Assembly: GCF_000297435.1 (NCBI RefSeq)
Contig: NZ_CAIP01000415.1
Coordinates: forward strand, 1-57,472
Source of the DNA: Microcystis sp. T1-4
GTDB lineage: Bacteria > Cyanobacteriota > Cyanobacteriia > Cyanobacteriales > Microcystaceae
DNA: 57,472 nucleotides
Reading direction: 5' to 3'
In this document: positions 23,619-32,379 of the stretch, piece by piece
How positions within the stretch are numbered: the stretch's first letter is position 1
How the letters are laid out: each line of letters opens with the position of its first letter
Program-made: the position numbers and the translations under genes
The notes under the pieces: model-generated
Told to the model about the DNA's origin: nothing
Seen by the model: only the letters and a program-made list of their open reading frames with translations
Databases searched by the model: none

Positions 23619-24275
23619 ATGATCAACCCATCAAAAAAACTTATCCATTGTGGGGGGGGAGATAAAAACAACCTATCGTTTCTCTCTCGTGAAAAACTTG
23701 TTCTAGGGAGCGCGATTATCGGCGGTATTTTCTGCCTAGCTACAACCGCATCGGCGGCTACCTTCGAGACTACACCTTTTCAAATCCTGACGGTAAATTC
23801 CGAAACCCCAGCTGCGATTAATAAAGTTTTTTCTAGCATCCTTGTTAGTGGAGTTCTCTACAAGGCCGAGGTGTCTGGAGTGTTTACACCCGACTTCGCC
23901 TTCGGTCAGAGAGGCGAATTTTGGGATGTGGACGCTCGCTTCGTAAGCCGAGATAATTTCGCAACTGTTAACGATACTGATCCGAATTTCTTTGATTTCG
24001 ATTTTGGTTTGTTCTCGACAGCTTTAGGCGGCGATGACGATGATTTCTGGGGAACTTATCAAGCTTCTGGCGTTTATTCCTACGAGTTTTTCGGTACGGG
24101 AAGTGCTATAGATTTCTACGTGAATGATATAGGCGCAGCCAGTGGCTTTGACAACCAGGGGACTTTTACGGTAAGACTCTTTCGCGAAGCGGTGGGTACA
24201 CCGGAGCCATCTGGAGCGATCGGTTTAAGCCTATTAGGACTTGGTTTCGTCGCCGCTCGCTGGAAGCGGAAGTAA
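23619..24275 (+). CDS. PEP-CTERM sorting domain protein
   Basis: A 218-residue exported protein. The N-terminal hydrophobic segment (LVLGSAIIGGIFCLATTASA) is a signal peptide after an unusually long charged leader; the C-terminus is TPEPSGAIGLSLLGLGFVAA followed by RWKRK, the exosortase signal. The middle is rich in Phe, Asp and Gly with no known domain. A clear Shine-Dalgarno sequence (GGAGGA) precedes the start. Role at the cell surface unknown. Confidence 0.88.
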   Translation: MINPSKKLIHCGGGDKNNLSFLSREKLVLGSAIIGGIFCLATTASAATFETTPFQILTVNSETPAAINKVFSSILVSGVLYKAEVSGVFTPDFAFGQRGEFWDVDARFVSRDNFATVNDTDPNFFDFDFGLFSTALGGDDDDFWGTYQASGVYSYEFFGTGSAIDFYVNDIGAASGFDNQGTFTVRLFREAVGTPEPSGAIGLSLLGLGFVAARWKRK

Positions 24276-24334
24276 CGAACCAAAGGACGGATTAGTATTA
24301 TTCAATCCATCTCGGCTCGACTTAAGCGATCGCA

Positions 24335-24764
24335 CTAGGACACTCGATCGATCTGCACATATACTAACCCATCCCGCACCTGCACCGGGTACGCTGGCAA
24401 AGGCAGATCGGCAACGGTCAAACATTCCCCCGTATCGAGACGGTACTGAAAATGATGGTGAGAACAAGTAGGGATATTATGGGTAAACGTTCCTGTAACC
24501 AGGGTTTGACTAATTCGTGATAGCGGAGAAGTCCGTAGATCACTTCGTCAGTCAGGGTGCTTTTTAAGGCAGGTAGGGCTTGACGATTTGAAATGACAGA
24601 TTAACCTCGTTAGCGCCTCGCGATGGGGGGATTCGATCACTCTTTTGATTCCGATCGCCACTAACTGATGATGATCTTCCCAAGTTGAGAGATGCAGCCA
24701 TGCTCGCTCCTTAGCAACGACTGATTAGCTCAATACCAATTAGCAAAGCGTGCAAGTCAGCCAT
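24335..24764 (-). pseudogene. Frameshifted relic of a Rieske [2Fe-2S] domain protein
   Basis: On the minus strand three frames must be joined. From the ATG at 24764: MADLHALLIGIELIS, then in the next frame AKERAWLHLSTWEDHHQLVA and IGIKRVIESPHREALTRL, then VISNRQALPALKSTLTDEVI and YGLLRYHELVKPWLQERLP, then TCSHHHFQYRLDTGECLTVA and DLPLPAYPVQVRDGLVYVQID. The last part is the second half of a Rieske cluster domain (C-X2-H and the following strands), and the first half with its CXH is missing. No single frame is open through it, so the gene is dead. Whether the first part belonged to the same protein is uncertain. Confidence 0.6.
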
Positions 24765-25026
24765 AATCGTTTACTCTCCTAAATTGGCAACTTCAAAAAG
24801 TTCGTGGACGGTGCAAAAACTCTGATTGTATCTAGGTTTTACTTTTTCCTTGTTACTTTTTCCTTTTTACTTGGCATCAATTGTCCGTGACTCAATATCT
24901 GTAATAATCTAATAAAGCCCTTGTAAACCTTCTTTAAGCTCTGGGTTTTCGTCTTGATCGAGATGCACAAAATCGCCCTTAGATGAGAATTAGTTTACAA
25001 AAATTTACATTTGGAGATAAGGAGCA

Positions 25027-25566
25027 ATGAGTCAAGTTTCCGGTACAGATGTTCCCGATTTGGGTCGTCGTCAATTTATGAACCTGTTGACCTTTGGTAC
25101 AATTACCGGAGTAGCGGCGGGGGCTTTGTATCCGATTGTTAAGTATTTTATTCCCCCCTCGGCCGGTGGTACAGGTGGCGGTGTCACCGCTAAAGATGCC
25201 CTAGGCAATGATGTGATTGTCAGTCAATTTCTGACCAGCCATAACGCTGGCGATCGCACCTTAGCCCAAGGCTTAAAAGGCGACCCCACCTATTTAGTCG
25301 TCCAAGAGGACAAAACCCTGGCCAACTACGGAATTAACGCCGTCTGTACCCACTTAGGTTGTGTGGTGCCTTGGAATGCCAGCGAAGAAAAATTCATGTG
25401 TCCTTGCCACGGTTCCCAGTACAATGCCGAAGGAAAAGTAGTTCGCGGTCCAGCGCCTCTATCCTTAGCCCTCGCCCATGCCAACGTCACCGATAATGAT
25501 AAAGTCGTCTTCTCCACTTGGACGGAAACCGACTTCCGCACCGGCGAAGAACCCTGGTGGTCCTAG
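25027..25566 (+). CDS. petC: Cytochrome b6f complex Rieske iron-sulfur protein
   Basis: The 179-residue protein carries electrons from plastoquinol to cytochrome f on the lumenal side of the thylakoid. One N-terminal membrane anchor (LLTFGTITGVAAGALYPIVKYF), then the cluster motifs CTHLGC and CPCHGSQYN with the disulfide cysteines. The N-terminal MSQVSGTDVPDLGRRQFMN contains the twin-arginine export signal. petA follows 43 bases downstream in the same direction, the usual petCA operon. A GGAG lies before the start. Confidence 0.97.
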   Translation: MSQVSGTDVPDLGRRQFMNLLTFGTITGVAAGALYPIVKYFIPPSAGGTGGGVTAKDALGNDVIVSQFLTSHNAGDRTLAQGLKGDPTYLVVQEDKTLANYGINAVCTHLGCVVPWNASEEKFMCPCHGSQYNAEGKVVRGPAPLSLALAHANVTDNDKVVFSTWTETDFRTGEEPWWS

Positions 25567-25609
25567 ATTATTCAATGTGACGAGATTTGGAATTATTCAA
25601 CCGATAGAG

Positions 25610-26596
25610 ATGAGAACATTCAACTTTTTAAGCTTCCCGCAAGTCCACAGACAGGCCCTAGTGAAAGCTGTCCTCGTGGCGATCGCTACCGTTTCCCTAC
25701 TCCTAACCAGCGATGTCATTAACCCCCAATCTGCCCAAGCATATCCTTTTTGGGCGCAACAAACCGCCCCGGAAACCCCCAGAGAAGCAACCGGTCGGAT
25801 TGTCTGCGCGAACTGCCATTTAGCCCAAAAACCCGCCGAAATTGAAATCCCCCACTCGGTATTACCCGATAGCGTCTTTGAAGCAGTGGTAAAAATCCCC
25901 TACGATCCCGCCAGTCAACAGGTGTTAGGAGACGGATCGAAGGGGGGTTTAAACGTCGGTGCAGTCTTAATGCTACCGGATGGTTTTAAAATCGCGCCCC
26001 CCGATCGCATTCCCGAAGAAATGCAGGAAAAACTCGGTGGAGTCTATTTCCAATCCTACAAAGAAGGTCAAGATAACGTGGTTATCGTCGGCCCCTTACC
26101 CGGGGATCAATACAAAGAAATCGTTTTCCCCGTCCTGGCCCCCGATCCTAGCCAAAATAAAGGTATTCACTTCGGTAAATATGCTGTGCATTTAGGGGCC
26201 AATCGTGGTCGCGGTCAAGTGTACCCCACCGGTGAACCGAGCAATAATAACGCTTTCAAAGCTTCTACCGCAGGTACAATTAGCCAGATCAGCAAAACCG
26301 AAGCCGGTGGTTATGAAGTCACCATCACTTCTGAAGCTGGCCCCGTGGTGGAAAATATTCCCGCAGGTCCTGAGTTAATCGTCTCGGAAGGTCAAGCCAT
26401 CGAAGTGGGACAATTTTTAACCAGTAACCCCAATGTTGGCGGTTTTGGTCAAAAAGAGACGGAAGTTGTCCTACAAAATCCCGGCCGGATCAAAGGATTG
26501 GTTTTATTCCTCGGTGGTATTATGCTCTGCCAAATCCTCTTAGTTATTAAGAAAAAACAAGTGGAAACAGTACAAGCGGCCGAAATGAATTTCTAA
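25610..26596 (+). CDS. petA: Apocytochrome f
   Basis: A 328-residue precursor. Signal peptide up to NPQSAQA, then mature YPFWAQQTAPETPREATGRI, whose first Tyr is the axial heme ligand; the covalent heme site is CANCH. One C-terminal membrane helix (GLVLFLGGIMLCQILLVI) anchors it in the thylakoid. The start at 25610 is used; a longer frame from 25478 overlaps petC and is not the gene. An intrinsic terminator lies 27 bases after the stop. Confidence 0.97.
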   Translation: MRTFNFLSFPQVHRQALVKAVLVAIATVSLLLTSDVINPQSAQAYPFWAQQTAPETPREATGRIVCANCHLAQKPAEIEIPHSVLPDSVFEAVVKIPYDPASQQVLGDGSKGGLNVGAVLMLPDGFKIAPPDRIPEEMQEKLGGVYFQSYKEGQDNVVIVGPLPGDQYKEIVFPVLAPDPSQNKGIHFGKYAVHLGANRGRGQVYPTGEPSNNNAFKASTAGTISQISKTEAGGYEVTITSEAGPVVENIPAGPELIVSEGQAIEVGQFLTSNPNVGGFGQKETEVVLQNPGRIKGLVLFLGGIMLCQILLVIKKKQVETVQAAEMNF

Positions 26597-26623
26597 TCGT
26601 AATATTTCGGTTATTTTTGCTAG

Positions 26624-26650
26624 AAAGCGGGTTATTTGCCCGCTTTTTAG
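26624..26650 (+). terminator. Intrinsic terminator of petCA
   Basis: AAAGCGGG (26624-26631) pairs with CCCGCTTT (26639-26646) around a 7-base loop, followed by TT and AG. Position just behind petA fits the end of the operon. Confidence 0.8.
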
Positions 26651-26729
26651 CTTTGGGTCGGGAAAACGCTCACCCCTCGCTGCCGTCTGATACAATCGGT
26701 TCAACTTAACCGATAAGTGTCAATTTTTT

Positions 26730-27791
26730 ATGAATCAGTCGCTTGTTCCAGTCATTCTCGCCGGTGGTAAAGGGGAACGTTTTTGGCCCCTCAGTCGTCT
26801 AGCGCGTCCGAAACAGTTTCTCTGTCTTGATGGTAGTGGTCGCAGTCTTTTACAAGCAACGGCCGATCGTCTATTATCTTTAGGGGCAGGTTGGGAAAAT
26901 CTCTGGGTAATTACCGCTAGTGCGATCGCTGATGGTGTCCGCGAACAACTGCCCGATTTACCGGAGAGTAACCTATTAGTGGAACCGGTGGGCAAGGATA
27001 CGGCCCCGGCTGTGACTTGGGCTACTTTAGAAGTGATAAAACGTTATGGTAAGGAAGTGGCGATCGGTTTTTTTCCTGCCGATCATTATATTGGTGATCA
27101 AGAGGCTTATATTAACACTTTAAAAGCGGCCGTAGAAGTGGCCGTCAGCCAAAAAGCGATCGTTACTTTAGGGATTAAACCCGATTATCCCTCCACCGGT
27201 TACGGTTATATCGAACAGGGAGAAAATCAAGGCGAATTTAATGGTTTACCCGTCTATAAAGTGAGTCGTTTTACGGAAAAACCCGATCGCACCACGGCCG
27301 AAAAATTCCTAGAAACGGGACTTTTTAGCTGGAATAGCGGAATGTTTATCTTTCAGGGACAAGTGGTTTTAGAGGAGCTAAAAACCCACGCTAATAATAT
27401 TTTACAACCTCTGATCGATCGGGGCATCGCTGCCTATGAGGATTTAGAGAAAAAAAGTATCGATTATGCTTTGATGGAAAAAACCCAACTCGCTTACGTT
27501 TTACCCGCTAATTTTGGTTGGGATGATCTGGGAGATTGGAATTCTCTGGAAAGATTACTAGAAGCAAAGGGCAAAAATATTGAACTGGCCAATCATGTCG
27601 GTTTGGATACGGAAGGCTCTATTATCTATGCTAGTGATGAGGAGGAAGTGATCGTTACTATTGGTTTAAAAGATCTGGTAATTGTTCGCGACGGTAAAGC
27701 AACTCTCGTTGTCCACAAAGATCGTACCCAAGATATTAAACAAGTTCTCAAGCAATTACAAACTGATCCCAAATTAGAGAAATTGTTATAG
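26730..27791 (+). CDS. manC: Mannose-1-phosphate guanylyltransferase
   Basis: A 353-residue nucleotidyltransferase that makes GDP-mannose from mannose-1-phosphate and GTP. The pyrophosphorylase signature is LAGGKGERFWPLSRLARPKQ, followed by FFPADHYI, FTEKPD and LFSWNSGMF. It lacks the C-terminal isomerase domain of the bifunctional enzyme; the left-handed helix tail at about 290-350 is short. GDP-mannose is the substrate of the gmd/fcl pair at 47.4-49.5 kb. Start ATG at 26730; no operon partner. Confidence 0.92.
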   Translation: MNQSLVPVILAGGKGERFWPLSRLARPKQFLCLDGSGRSLLQATADRLLSLGAGWENLWVITASAIADGVREQLPDLPESNLLVEPVGKDTAPAVTWATLEVIKRYGKEVAIGFFPADHYIGDQEAYINTLKAAVEVAVSQKAIVTLGIKPDYPSTGYGYIEQGENQGEFNGLPVYKVSRFTEKPDRTTAEKFLETGLFSWNSGMFIFQGQVVLEELKTHANNILQPLIDRGIAAYEDLEKKSIDYALMEKTQLAYVLPANFGWDDLGDWNSLERLLEAKGKNIELANHVGLDTEGSIIYASDEEEVIVTIGLKDLVIVRDGKATLVVHKDRTQDIKQVLKQLQTDPKLEKLL

Positions 27792-27811
27792 GATTGATAT
27801 TAGTTACCAGC

Positions 27812-27945
27812 TTTTTCAGTAATCAGTGATCAGTAAACAGTAATCAGTGAAAAGACAGTAGGAAACCTCTATTTAATACTGCTAACTTAAAACTCAAATC
27901 TGATCACTGATAACTTACCCACTGATAACTGATAACTGAAAGGGG
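27812..27945. repeat. Dispersed repeat, opposite orientation to 2898-3000
   Basis: Contains AGCTTTTTCAGTAATCAG, GTAAACAG, CTTAAAACTCAAATCTG and ACTGATAACT blocks, i.e. the reverse complement of the order seen at 2898-3000. No gene. The remaining sequence up to 28244 includes a 9-bp C/G-rich hairpin and no supportable gene. Confidence 0.65.
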
Positions 27946-28044
27946 TACATCTCATTTTTGTAAATCTACTAAGTTGGGATTTTTTAAGGGAAACTCTCTA
28001 CTAAAATCGGGCGTTACTTTCGGTTTTATCGCTCAATCCAAGCT

Positions 28045-28081
28045 TTTGGGGGGTTCTACCCCCCAAACCCCCCGTCGGGGG
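28045..28081. repeat. Two consecutive C/G-rich hairpins
   Basis: TTTGGGGGG (28045-28053) pairs with CCCCCCAAA (28059-28067) around TTCTA; directly behind it CCCCC and GGGGG surround GTC. They belong to the same class of G/C-run hairpins as those at 4, 34460 and 52610. A 64-codon frame that crosses them is not a gene. Confidence 0.6.
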
Positions 28082-28243
28082 ACGAAGCGCCTCCCCCGAA
28101 CCCCGGAGCGCATTAGTTTTTTTGTGGGATGCTTACACGCAGCTGCTGATATATCTGTAATAATTTAAGAGTCACTGATAATTGCTGATTATCGGTATTT
28201 CTGCAAATGTGGGATGCAGCCATCGATAAGTACCTAACTTACC

Positions 28244-28372
28244 CACTGATAAACTGATAACTAATAACTGATAACTGATAACTAATAACTAATAACTGAT
28301 AACTGATAACTGATAACTGATAACTGATAACTGATAACTGATAACTGATAACTGATCACTGATAACTGATAA
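28244..28372. repeat. GATAACT heptamer tandem array upstream of the ABC1 kinase gene
   Basis: Roughly 17 or 18 head-to-tail heptamers, mostly GATAACT with some AATAACT and one GATCACT, run up to five bases before the GTG start at 28377. It is the larger relative of the array at 1497-1569. No spacers are present, so it is not a CRISPR array. Confidence 0.9.
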
Positions 28373-28376
28373 TACC

Positions 28377-30026
28377 GTGTTCTCACTCCCCCAAACCAGT
28401 CAAAGACAAAAAGAAATCCTTGAGATAGTTCTCGGCAACGGTTGGGACTATATGCGCGGGGTTTTAACCCTAGGAAAAACAGAAAATCCCCAGATTCCCA
28501 CCCCAGAAGTTCTCAAAAAAATCCTCGTGGAATTGGGGCCTTTTTATGTCAAATTGGGACAGTTACTTAGTACCCGTCCCGATCTGCTACCTGCTAATTA
28601 TATCGAGGCTTTAACTGCCCTACAAGCGCAAGTTCCTCCCGTTGCTTGGACAGATATAGAAATAGTCATCACCGAACAGTTAGCAAAACCGATCGAACAG
28701 GTATTTAAATATATTAATCCCCAACCGATCGCCGCAGGCTCGATCGGGCAAATTCATCGGGCAACTTTATTATCTGGGGAGGAAGTAGCGATTAAAGTCT
28801 TGCGTCCGGGGATTGAAAAAATTGTCGCCCAAGATAGTGCCTTAATTAAGGGAATTGCTGATTTAGTTGCCCTCACAGAATTTGGTCAAAGTTACGACGT
28901 TGTTAACTTAGCAGAGGAGTTTATTAAAGCAGTCAATGCGGAATTAGATTTCACCCAAGAAGGTCATTATACCGACCAATTGCGCTATAATTTAACCCAG
29001 AGTCGGTGGTCAGAACCCAAACAGTTAGTTATTCCTAAAATTTATTGGGACTTAACTAATTCCAAGATATTAGTGTTAGAATGGTTAGAGGGAAAACAAA
29101 TTTTAGAGGCCGATGTTTCTAGACCGCCAACTGAGCAAGCAATTTCCCAAAGAAAAAGCGAAATAACTAGGATTTTGTTTCGGTCATTTTTTCAACAAAT
29201 TTATATTGATGGCTTCTTTCATGCCGATCCTCATCCGGGTAATATTTTCTATCTTGACGATGGTAGAGTAGCTTTAATTGACTGTGGTATGGTGGGCAGA
29301 TTAGACCCGCAAACTCAACAAATTTTAACAGAATTGTTATTAGCAATTGTTGACTTAGATGCGAAAAGATGCAGTCAGCTAACTATTAAACTATCCGAGT
29401 CAGTAGTCCCGATTACTTTAGTACAATTAGAGGTGGATTATGAGCGGATGCTGCGAAAATATTATAACCTCAATTTAAATCAAATTAACTTTAGTGAGGT
29501 GGTTTATGAACTTTTGCAAATTGCCCGTCGCAATAGAATTAAACTTCCGGGTAATTTAGGTTTATTCGCCAAAAGTCTCGCTAATCTAGAAGGAACTGCC
29601 CGAAAATTTAATCCTGATATTAATATCCTGGAAGAAGTCAAACCGCTATTAACTAATATTCTCGAACAACAGTTAATCGGTAGCACTCCCCTACAAACTG
29701 CCCTAAGAACAGTTTTAGACTTGAAATCTTTTTCCCTGAAATATCCCCGTCAAATCGAAGTTTTACTAGATGGTTTAACCTCGGAAACTTTAAATGTTAA
29801 TCTGAAAATTCGCGACTTAGATAATCTCCGTCGCAGTTTAGATAATTCCGCCAATCGACTAGCTTTTAGTGTGATTATTGGTTCCTTAATTATCGGGGCC
29901 GCCATTGTCACAGCCAGCACCCAATCTCGGCAATTAACTATTATTAGTACCGTATTATTTGCTACAGCTAGTTTTATCGGTTTATGGTTAGTTGTCGGTA
30001 TCCTGCGATCGGGTAGATTGCGCTAG
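28377..30026 (+). CDS. ABC1/UbiB (AarF) atypical kinase
   Basis: A 549-residue atypical protein kinase of the type linked to quinone and prenyl-lipid metabolism. Family hallmarks: the KxGQ motif in FYVKLGQLLSTRPDLLP, the Ala-rich loop replaced region AAGSIGQIHRA, VAIKVLRPG (Lys), FHADPHPGN and LIDCGMVG (metal site). Two hydrophobic helices at the C-terminus (LAFSVIIGSLIIGAAIV and a second one) place it in the membrane. The start is GTG because no ATG lies between the repeat array and the conserved part. Confidence 0.92.
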   Translation: MFSLPQTSQRQKEILEIVLGNGWDYMRGVLTLGKTENPQIPTPEVLKKILVELGPFYVKLGQLLSTRPDLLPANYIEALTALQAQVPPVAWTDIEIVITEQLAKPIEQVFKYINPQPIAAGSIGQIHRATLLSGEEVAIKVLRPGIEKIVAQDSALIKGIADLVALTEFGQSYDVVNLAEEFIKAVNAELDFTQEGHYTDQLRYNLTQSRWSEPKQLVIPKIYWDLTNSKILVLEWLEGKQILEADVSRPPTEQAISQRKSEITRILFRSFFQQIYIDGFFHADPHPGNIFYLDDGRVALIDCGMVGRLDPQTQQILTELLLAIVDLDAKRCSQLTIKLSESVVPITLVQLEVDYERMLRKYYNLNLNQINFSEVVYELLQIARRNRIKLPGNLGLFAKSLANLEGTARKFNPDINILEEVKPLLTNILEQQLIGSTPLQTALRTVLDLKSFSLKYPRQIEVLLDGLTSETLNVNLKIRDLDNLRRSLDNSANRLAFSVIIGSLIIGAAIVTASTQSRQLTIISTVLFATASFIGLWLVVGILRSGRLR

Positions 30027-30038
30027 AAATTATGGCGA

Positions 30039-30446
30039 TTAAATTAAGATTTGTTGTTGTAAAAATTTCGCCCACTGACTAGCCAATTCAACTTCAGTAA
30101 AGGGAATTTTTTCAGGCGATCGCTCCTTAAAAATAAATTCTAGGCAAGGGGAACCTTGGGGGGGAAGAGCATCTAAATCCACCACTTGATTATTAACTAG
30201 CAGACGGATTTCTTTGACCTCCTCTAGGGAAAAAGTTTGTAAATTAATCACTCCCTTACGAGTTGGCTTTCCCCAAGTGATAATTTTATCTTTTTGACCT
30301 AAGACAGAATATATATCATACTTAGCTCGATCGAAGTTTTCCGCCCATACTCGATAGATTTCCACTTTTTGGTATTCATTCCAACCACTCCAAGCCAACC
30401 AAATAAATAGAATTAATAAAGGTGTCCACAATAACCCGCGTTCCAT
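30039..30446 (-). CDS. Small membrane-anchored hypothetical protein
   Basis: 135 residues with one N-terminal membrane helix (LLWTPLLILFIWLAWSGW) and a soluble domain containing KIITWGKPTRKGVINLQTFS. No motif that would name it. It faces the ABC1 kinase gene with only 12 bases between the two stop codons. It looks like a conserved cyanobacterial protein, but the function is unknown. Confidence 0.68.
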   Translation of the reverse strand: MERGLLWTPLLILFIWLAWSGWNEYQKVEIYRVWAENFDRAKYDIYSVLGQKDKIITWGKPTRKGVINLQTFSLEEVKEIRLLVNNQVVDLDALPPQGSPCLEFIFKERSPEKIPFTEVELASQWAKFLQQQILI

Positions 30447-30490
30447 AAACTATCGCCCCAAAATACCAGTCAATTAATCGTATTTTATGC

Positions 30491-30612
30491 TAAGTGGGTG
30501 GGTGGAATTAAATATAAGATGAACGTAGGTTGGGTTGAAGCATGAAACCCAACGCCCGCATGGGTTACGCTACCGCTAACCCATCCTACAAATAATTGTG
30601 CCTCCCTACTTA
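30491..30612. repeat. 122-bp MITE-like repeat, copy B
   Basis: Same length and order as copy A at 5027-5148, with single base differences. It shows the internal hairpin more clearly: ATGGGTTA and TAACCCAT flank CGCTACCGC. Terminal TAAGTGGGTGGG is inverted at the other end as TAAGTAGGGAGG. Confidence 0.8.
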
Positions 30613-30634
30613 ATTGGCAGCAAGGGATTATACT

Positions 30635-30684
30635 AGGGTTTGCGGCAAAAAGTTTTTCGGTGGTGGCAGGGTGTGGGGTGTGGG
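30635..30684 (+). repeat. Partial AGGGTTTGC element
   Basis: AGGGTTTGCGGCAAAAAG followed by a TTCGGTGGTGGCAGGGTGTG block and three GGGGTGT units; this matches the left part of the 240-bp element at 52561. The right terminus is not clearly seen; CCCACCCT at about 30779-30786 may be a degenerate version. The remaining sequence up to glnA shows no gene. Confidence 0.6.
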
Positions 30685-30809
30685 GTGTGGGGAAGGAAAC
30701 CTCTTTCATCTGCGGTGGTGAAAATTTTTTCATCGGGACTGACTTGCTGATTCGGAAAAAAAGGGCAGACAAAAGCCCACCCTAGGATTAATAATTAGTC
30801 AATCAAACC

Positions 30810-32231
30810 TTAGACATCGTAGTAGAGAGAGAACTCGTAGGGGTGAGGACGTAAGCGCATCGGGTTAACTTCGTTATCGAGTTTGTAGGTGATCCAGTTT
30901 TGGATAAAGTCTTCGGTAAAAACACCAGAATCGGTCAAGAAAGCGTGATCTTTTTCGAGACTTTCCAGAGCTGCTTCTAGAGAACCGGGGGTAGAGGGTA
31001 TTTTTGACAATTCTTCGGGGCTGAGTTCGTAGATATCCACATCGAGGGGTTCCCCTGGTTCAATTTGATTTTTAATCCCATCGATACCGGCACAGAGCAT
31101 GGCGGCAAAAGCGAGGTAGGGGTTAGAAGTGGCATCAGGACAACGGAATTCTAAACGTTTGGCTTTTGGGTTGCTTCCCGATAAAGGAATCCGAATCGAA
31201 GCGGAGCGATTACCTTGGGAGTAGGCCAGGTTTACAGGGGCCTCAAAACCGGGGACGAGACGCTTGTAAGAGTTGGTGGTGGGGTTAGTTAAAGCTAAGA
31301 GAGCGGGAGCGTGTCTAAGCAAACCACCGATGTAGTACAGTGCCATTTGGCTAAGTCCGGCGTATTTATCCCCAGCGAACAGGGGTTGACCATCTTTCCA
31401 GATAGACTGGTGAACGTGCATCCCGGAACCATTATCACCAAAGATGGGTTTGGGCATAAAGGTGACGGTTTTACCGTATTTCTTGGCCACGTTCTTAATG
31501 CAGTATTTATAGGTCATCAAGTAGTCGGCAGCCCGTACTAGGGTAGAGAATTTAATCCCTAGCTCGTTTTGACCACCAGTGGCGACTTCATGGTGATGTT
31601 TTTCGATGGGAACTCCGCAGTCGGCCATGGTTAAGAGCATTTCCGTGCGGATATCTTGAGAGGTGTCGGTGGGACTAACGGGGAAATAACCCTGTTTGTA
31701 GGCGGGTTTATAGGCAAGATTTCCTTCTTTTTCGTCTTTACCGCTATTCCAACGACCTTCGACACTATCCATGTAGTAATAGCCCGAGTTGGCGGTTTGG
31801 TCGAAACGAGCGCTATCAAAGAGGAAAAATTCCGCTTCCGGTCCAAAATATACGGTATCACCTAAACCGGTAGTGCTAAGATAATCGATCGCTTTCTGAG
31901 CAATAGAGCGAGGATCGCGGCTATACCATTCACCGGTTCTCGGTTCTTTGATGCTACAGATCATACTTAGGGTAGGTTCCTTGTAGAAGGGATCGATCCA
32001 AGCAGTGGTAGGATCGGGAACCATGGCCATATCGGATTCGTTAATTGCTTTCCAACCGCGAATACTGGAACCATCGAAGGCAACACCATCACTGAAAGAG
32101 CTTTCATCGATTTGATCGTAGTAGAACGAGCAATGTTGCCAAATACCTGGCATATCAATAAATTTCAGGTCGATAATCTTAATATTGTTGTCCTGAATCA
32201 TTTTCAAGACTTCTTGTGGCGTTTCGGGCAT
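30810..32231 (-). CDS. glnA: Glutamine synthetase, type I
   Basis: The 473-residue GSI enzyme condenses ammonium and glutamate with ATP and is the entry of nitrogen into cyanobacterial metabolism. Typical motifs: FDGSSIRGW near residue 50, VYFGPEAEFFLFD, HHHEVATGGQNELGIKF, the ATP-binding KPIFGDNGSGMHVHQS, and NRSASIRIP. Ribosome binding site AAAGGAG lies before the start. Transcription is very likely NtcA-activated from the site at 32282-32323. In cyanobacteria GSI is inactivated by small IF proteins, none of which is encoded here. Confidence 0.97.
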   Translation of the reverse strand: MPETPQEVLKMIQDNNIKIIDLKFIDMPGIWQHCSFYYDQIDESSFSDGVAFDGSSIRGWKAINESDMAMVPDPTTAWIDPFYKEPTLSMICSIKEPRTGEWYSRDPRSIAQKAIDYLSTTGLGDTVYFGPEAEFFLFDSARFDQTANSGYYYMDSVEGRWNSGKDEKEGNLAYKPAYKQGYFPVSPTDTSQDIRTEMLLTMADCGVPIEKHHHEVATGGQNELGIKFSTLVRAADYLMTYKYCIKNVAKKYGKTVTFMPKPIFGDNGSGMHVHQSIWKDGQPLFAGDKYAGLSQMALYYIGGLLRHAPALLALTNPTTNSYKRLVPGFEAPVNLAYSQGNRSASIRIPLSGSNPKAKRLEFRCPDATSNPYLAFAAMLCAGIDGIKNQIEPGEPLDVDIYELSPEELSKIPSTPGSLEAALESLEKDHAFLTDSGVFTEDFIQNWITYKLDNEVNPMRLRPHPYEFSLYYDV

Positions 32232-32281
32232 GGAAAACTCCTTTGACGTATGGATCAGTTCTTAAGCTTCTCAAAAAATCC

Positions 32282-32323
32282 ATCCTAAACAGTCACTTTG
32301 GCCGGTTTTGTATTTTTCGATAC
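32282..32323 (-). promoter_or_regulatory. NtcA-activated promoter of glnA
   Basis: On the minus strand GTATCGAAAAATAC (32323 down to 32310) is a perfect GTA-N8-TAC NtcA box inside the palindrome TGTA...TACA. After exactly 22 bases comes TAGGAT (32287-32282), fitting the TAN3T -10 element. Spacing and elements match the canonical class II NtcA promoter, so nitrogen-limited activation of glnA is a firm inference. Confidence 0.88.
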
Positions 32324-32379
32324 AAAATCTTGAATCCTAGCTTGAAAAAATCTGTAATTTCCTTGGTCTGCCGCAAAAG

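Noticed and set aside
24234..24467. 77-codon minus-strand frame over the Rieske relic
   Set aside because: It is in the wrong frame relative to the Rieske-like sequence and has low-complexity composition.
27974..28168. 64-codon open frame
   Set aside because: It crosses C/G-run hairpins and repeat DNA and shows no protein-like features.
28244..28372. CRISPR-like tandem repeats
   Set aside because: Units are seven bases and directly adjacent; there are no spacers and no cas genes.
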